NCBI RefSeq assembly: GCF_000425405.1
Contig: NZ_AUDJ01000001.1
Location: 124,001 to 188,000, forward strand
Length of the DNA: 64,000 nt
Origin: Ferrimonas kyonanensis DSM 18153
Lineage (GTDB): Bacteria; Pseudomonadota; Gammaproteobacteria; Enterobacterales; Shewanellaceae
Direction of reading: 5' to 3'
The notes beneath the pieces are model-generated. The model made no database searches and was not told the origin of the DNA. It worked only from the letters and a program-made list of their open reading frames with translations. Position 1 is the first letter of the stretch. Each line of letters begins with the position of its first letter. Below are positions 62,084 through 64,000 of this stretch, in pieces. The translations under genes and the position numbers were made by a program.

Positions 62084-64000
62084 TTACGCTTTCTCGATCT
62101 GACACAGGGAAGACTTGGTTTCCTGCATCTGAGTGATCGGGTCATAACCATAGGTCAGCGCGGTGTTTGCGGACTCACCTACTACGTATGGCTTGGTGCC
62201 ATCTGGGTACACCAGGTCAACGTCGTGCATGACACCGGCAAAGTGATAAGGCATCCAGGTAACGCCCAGCTTCACGCGAGGGGTAACCAGGGCCTTGACC
62301 TTGATGCGCGCGCCTTCGGCGCCCTCGACCCAGACATCATCCCAGTTACGGATACCACGATCGGCGGCGTCGGCAGGGTTGATCTCAATGAACATCTCCT
62401 GCTGCAGCTCGGCCAGCCATGGGTTGGAACGGGACTCTTCACCACCACCTTCGAACTCCACCAGGCGACCGGAGGTCATGGCCAGTGGGTACTTCTTATC
62501 CAGGTTCTCGGTGATCACCTTGTCCTGAATGGTCTTGTACAGGGTCGGCAGACGGTGAACCTGCATGTCGTTGTAAGTCGGGTACTTGGCAATCAGGTCG
62601 CGACGCGGAGTGTACAGCGGCTCACGGTGAACCGGCATTGGATCCGGGAAGGTCCACACCTTACAGCGGGCCTTGGCGTTACCAAAGGGCACACAACCGT
62701 GCTTCATGGCGACGCGATGGATACCACCAGACAGGTCGGTCTTCCAGTTGCGGCCTTCCGCTTCGGCTTTCTCTTCTGCGGTCAGCTCATCCCACCAGCC
62801 CAACTGCTTCAGCATGTCGGCGGTGAATTCCGGATGGCCGTCACCCAGCTCGTTACCCTTAGGCGCGGAGCCTTCGGCCAGCAGGTTTTCGCCGTCGTGT
62901 TCGACGCCGAAACGGGCACGGAAGTTACCGCCGCCCTGCAGGACGTGCTTGGAGGTATCGTACAGAATGTGGGTGCCCGGGTGCTTCTGCTCCGGGGTGC
63001 CCCAACATGGCCAAGGCAGACCGTAGGTTTCGCCTTTGGCCGGGCCGCCCACGGCTTGCAGGTTCTCGTGAGAGAAAGTGCCCCAGTTCTCGGTGTGCAT
63101 CTTGATGCGCTCCGGAGACTGGCCGGACATACCGATGGTCAGCATGCCGCGGTTGATCTCGCGGGTCACGTCTTCGATAACCGGCATGTTGTTCTTAACC
63201 TGCATGCGCTTGGTGAACTGCTGAGCAAAGCCCAGTTTGGTCGCCAGGCGGTACATGATTTCCAGGTCAGGCTTGGATTCAAACAGAGGCTCAACCACCT
63301 GCTGACGCCACTGAACGGAACGACCGGAGTTGGACAAAGAACCTTCGGATTCGAATTGGGAACAGGCTGGCAACAGGTAGACGCCATCCTTACGGCGGTG
63401 CATCACACCGGCCATGGTTGGGTAAGGGTCGACCACCACGATGGTGTCCATCTTATCCAGTGCGTTACGCACTTCCATCTGACGGGTTTCGGTGTTGACC
63501 GACTGACCCCAGAAGAACGCCATGCGGACGTTGTCTTTCTGGCCCAGCTTGGTTTTGTCTTCTAGAACACCATCGTGCCAGCGTGAACATGGCATGCCAG
63601 GAGTGGTCATCGGCTTCTTACCCAGGTATTCACCTTGGTCGAAACGGCCTTGAACCCAGTCAAAGTCCAGATCCCATACGTGGCTCCAGTGCTTCCAGGC
63701 ACCGGTAGACAGACCGTAGTAGCCTGGCAGGGTGTCAAACAGCAGACCCAGATCGGTCGCGCCTTGCACGTTATCGTGGCCACGGAAGATGTTGGTACCG
63801 CCACCGGATTGACCCATGTTGCCCAGCGCCAGCTGCAGCAGACAGTAGGCACGAGTGTTGGCGTTACCGACGGTGTGTTGGGTACCACCCATACACCAAA
63901 CGACGGAACCAGGACGGTTTTCTGCCATCAGCTTAGCGGCCTGGTACACCTGGTCTTCTTCGATGCCACAGACTTCTGCAACTTCGCTCAGAGGCCATTT
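62084..64000 (-). CDS. fdhA: Formate dehydrogenase catalytic subunit (alpha), C-terminal 638 aa, cut by window edge
   Basis: This is the molybdopterin catalytic subunit that oxidises formate, here periplasmic by family analogy. The visible part starts at KWPLSEVAEVCGIEEDQVYQAA and includes WCMGGTQHTVGNANTR, GHDNVQGATDLG, WGQSVNTETR, and the C-terminal cofactor-binding region ending in EKA. The N terminus, with the Tat signal, first Fe-S cluster and the active-site Cys or selenocysteine, lies beyond 64000, so the type of active-site residue cannot be seen. It is the first gene of the operon fdhA-fdhB-fdhC. Confidence 0.93.
   Translation of the reverse strand, partial: KWPLSEVAEVCGIEEDQVYQAAKLMAENRPGSVVWCMGGTQHTVGNANTRAYCLLQLALGNMGQSGGGTNIFRGHDNVQGATDLGLLFDTLPGYYGLSTGAWKHWSHVWDLDFDWVQGRFDQGEYLGKKPMTTPGMPCSRWHDGVLEDKTKLGQKDNVRMAFFWGQSVNTETRQMEVRNALDKMDTIVVVDPYPTMAGVMHRRKDGVYLLPACSQFESEGSLSNSGRSVQWRQQVVEPLFESKPDLEIMYRLATKLGFAQQFTKRMQVKNNMPVIEDVTREINRGMLTIGMSGQSPERIKMHTENWGTFSHENLQAVGGPAKGETYGLPWPCWGTPEQKHPGTHILYDTSKHVLQGGGNFRARFGVEHDGENLLAEGSAPKGNELGDGHPEFTADMLKQLGWWDELTAEEKAEAEGRNWKTDLSGGIHRVAMKHGCVPFGNAKARCKVWTFPDPMPVHREPLYTPRRDLIAKYPTYNDMQVHRLPTLYKTIQDKVITENLDKKYPLAMTSGRLVEFEGGGEESRSNPWLAELQQEMFIEINPADAADRGIRNWDDVWVEGAEGARIKVKALVTPRVKLGVTWMPYHFAGVMHDVDLVYPDGTKPYVVGESANTALTYGYDPITQMQETKSSLCQIEKA

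Noticed and set aside
62084-64000. Selenocysteine formate dehydrogenase
   Set aside because: The active-site position lies beyond the window, so neither a Sec TGA nor a SECIS element can be judged.

Overview
The window looks like chromosomal DNA of a high-GC (about 60% by eye), respiratory, marine-type gammaproteobacterium of the Shewanella/Ferrimonas side of the Alteromonadales. The evidence is the E. coli-like block polA - Spot 42 - engB - CsrB/C-like RNA - yihI - hemN, the methylcitrate cluster with AcnD and a GntR regulator, a cytochrome c4 gene, and a membrane-bound formate dehydrogenase. GC content and gene set suggest Ferrimonas, but that is inference. I see no phage, transposase, integrase, CRISPR array, tRNA or rRNA.

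Layout. 1-4400: 2-methylcitrate (propionate) operon (GntR regulator, prpB, prpC, acnD), leftward, acnD cut by the window edge. 4.4-7.8 kb: two tandem YihG-like acyltransferases and comM. 7.9-15.5 kb: a complete isoleucine/valine operon ilvL-C-G-M-E-D-A behind a leader-peptide attenuator, with a short class I ketol-acid reductoisomerase as first structural gene. 15.5-20.1 kb: RND efflux pair behind an AcrR-like operator. 20.1-26.1 kb: two paralogous Fur-box TonB-dependent receptors flanking a class V aminotransferase. 26-34.5 kb: hydrolases, a DUF885 lipoprotein, add, hemN, yihI and a methyltransferase. 34.6-42 kb: an RNA-rich stretch with a CsrB/CsrC-type sponge RNA, cytochrome c4, engB, Spot 42, polA with a DnaA-box/GATC cluster upstream, elbB, and two tandem RyhB-like Fur-controlled small RNAs. 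42-48.5 kb: yhhQ, moeA-moeB, a 57-aa YqaE protein, a pseudouridine synthase, a GFA protein and an outer-membrane porin. 48.6-53.7 kb: a leftward molybdenum-cofactor/molybdate operon moaABCDE-modABC behind a Moco riboswitch. 53.9-59.9 kb: ETF-quinone oxidoreductase, diguanylate cyclase, PfkB kinase, HemN-like radical SAM protein and a membrane winged-helix regulator. 59.9-64 kb: formate dehydrogenase fdhA-fdhB-fdhC, leftward, followed by an unusual tandem array of gene tail plus terminator.

How it fits together. Molybdate import (modABC), cofactor synthesis (moaA-E, moeAB) and a Moco riboswitch lie beside the molybdenum/tungsten formate dehydrogenase they would serve. Fur boxes precede both outer-membrane receptors, and the tandem RyhB-like RNAs would extend iron-starvation control to iron-protein mRNAs. 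Four non-coding RNA genes (CsrB/C type, Spot 42, RyhB x2) lie within about 7 kb.

The most interesting signals are the tandem RyhB-like pair, a layout that recalls PrrF1/PrrF2 of Pseudomonas; the Csr sponge RNA at the csrC position; and the ~154-bp formate-dehydrogenase tail/terminator array. All are read from sequence only; no database search or folding calculation was run.
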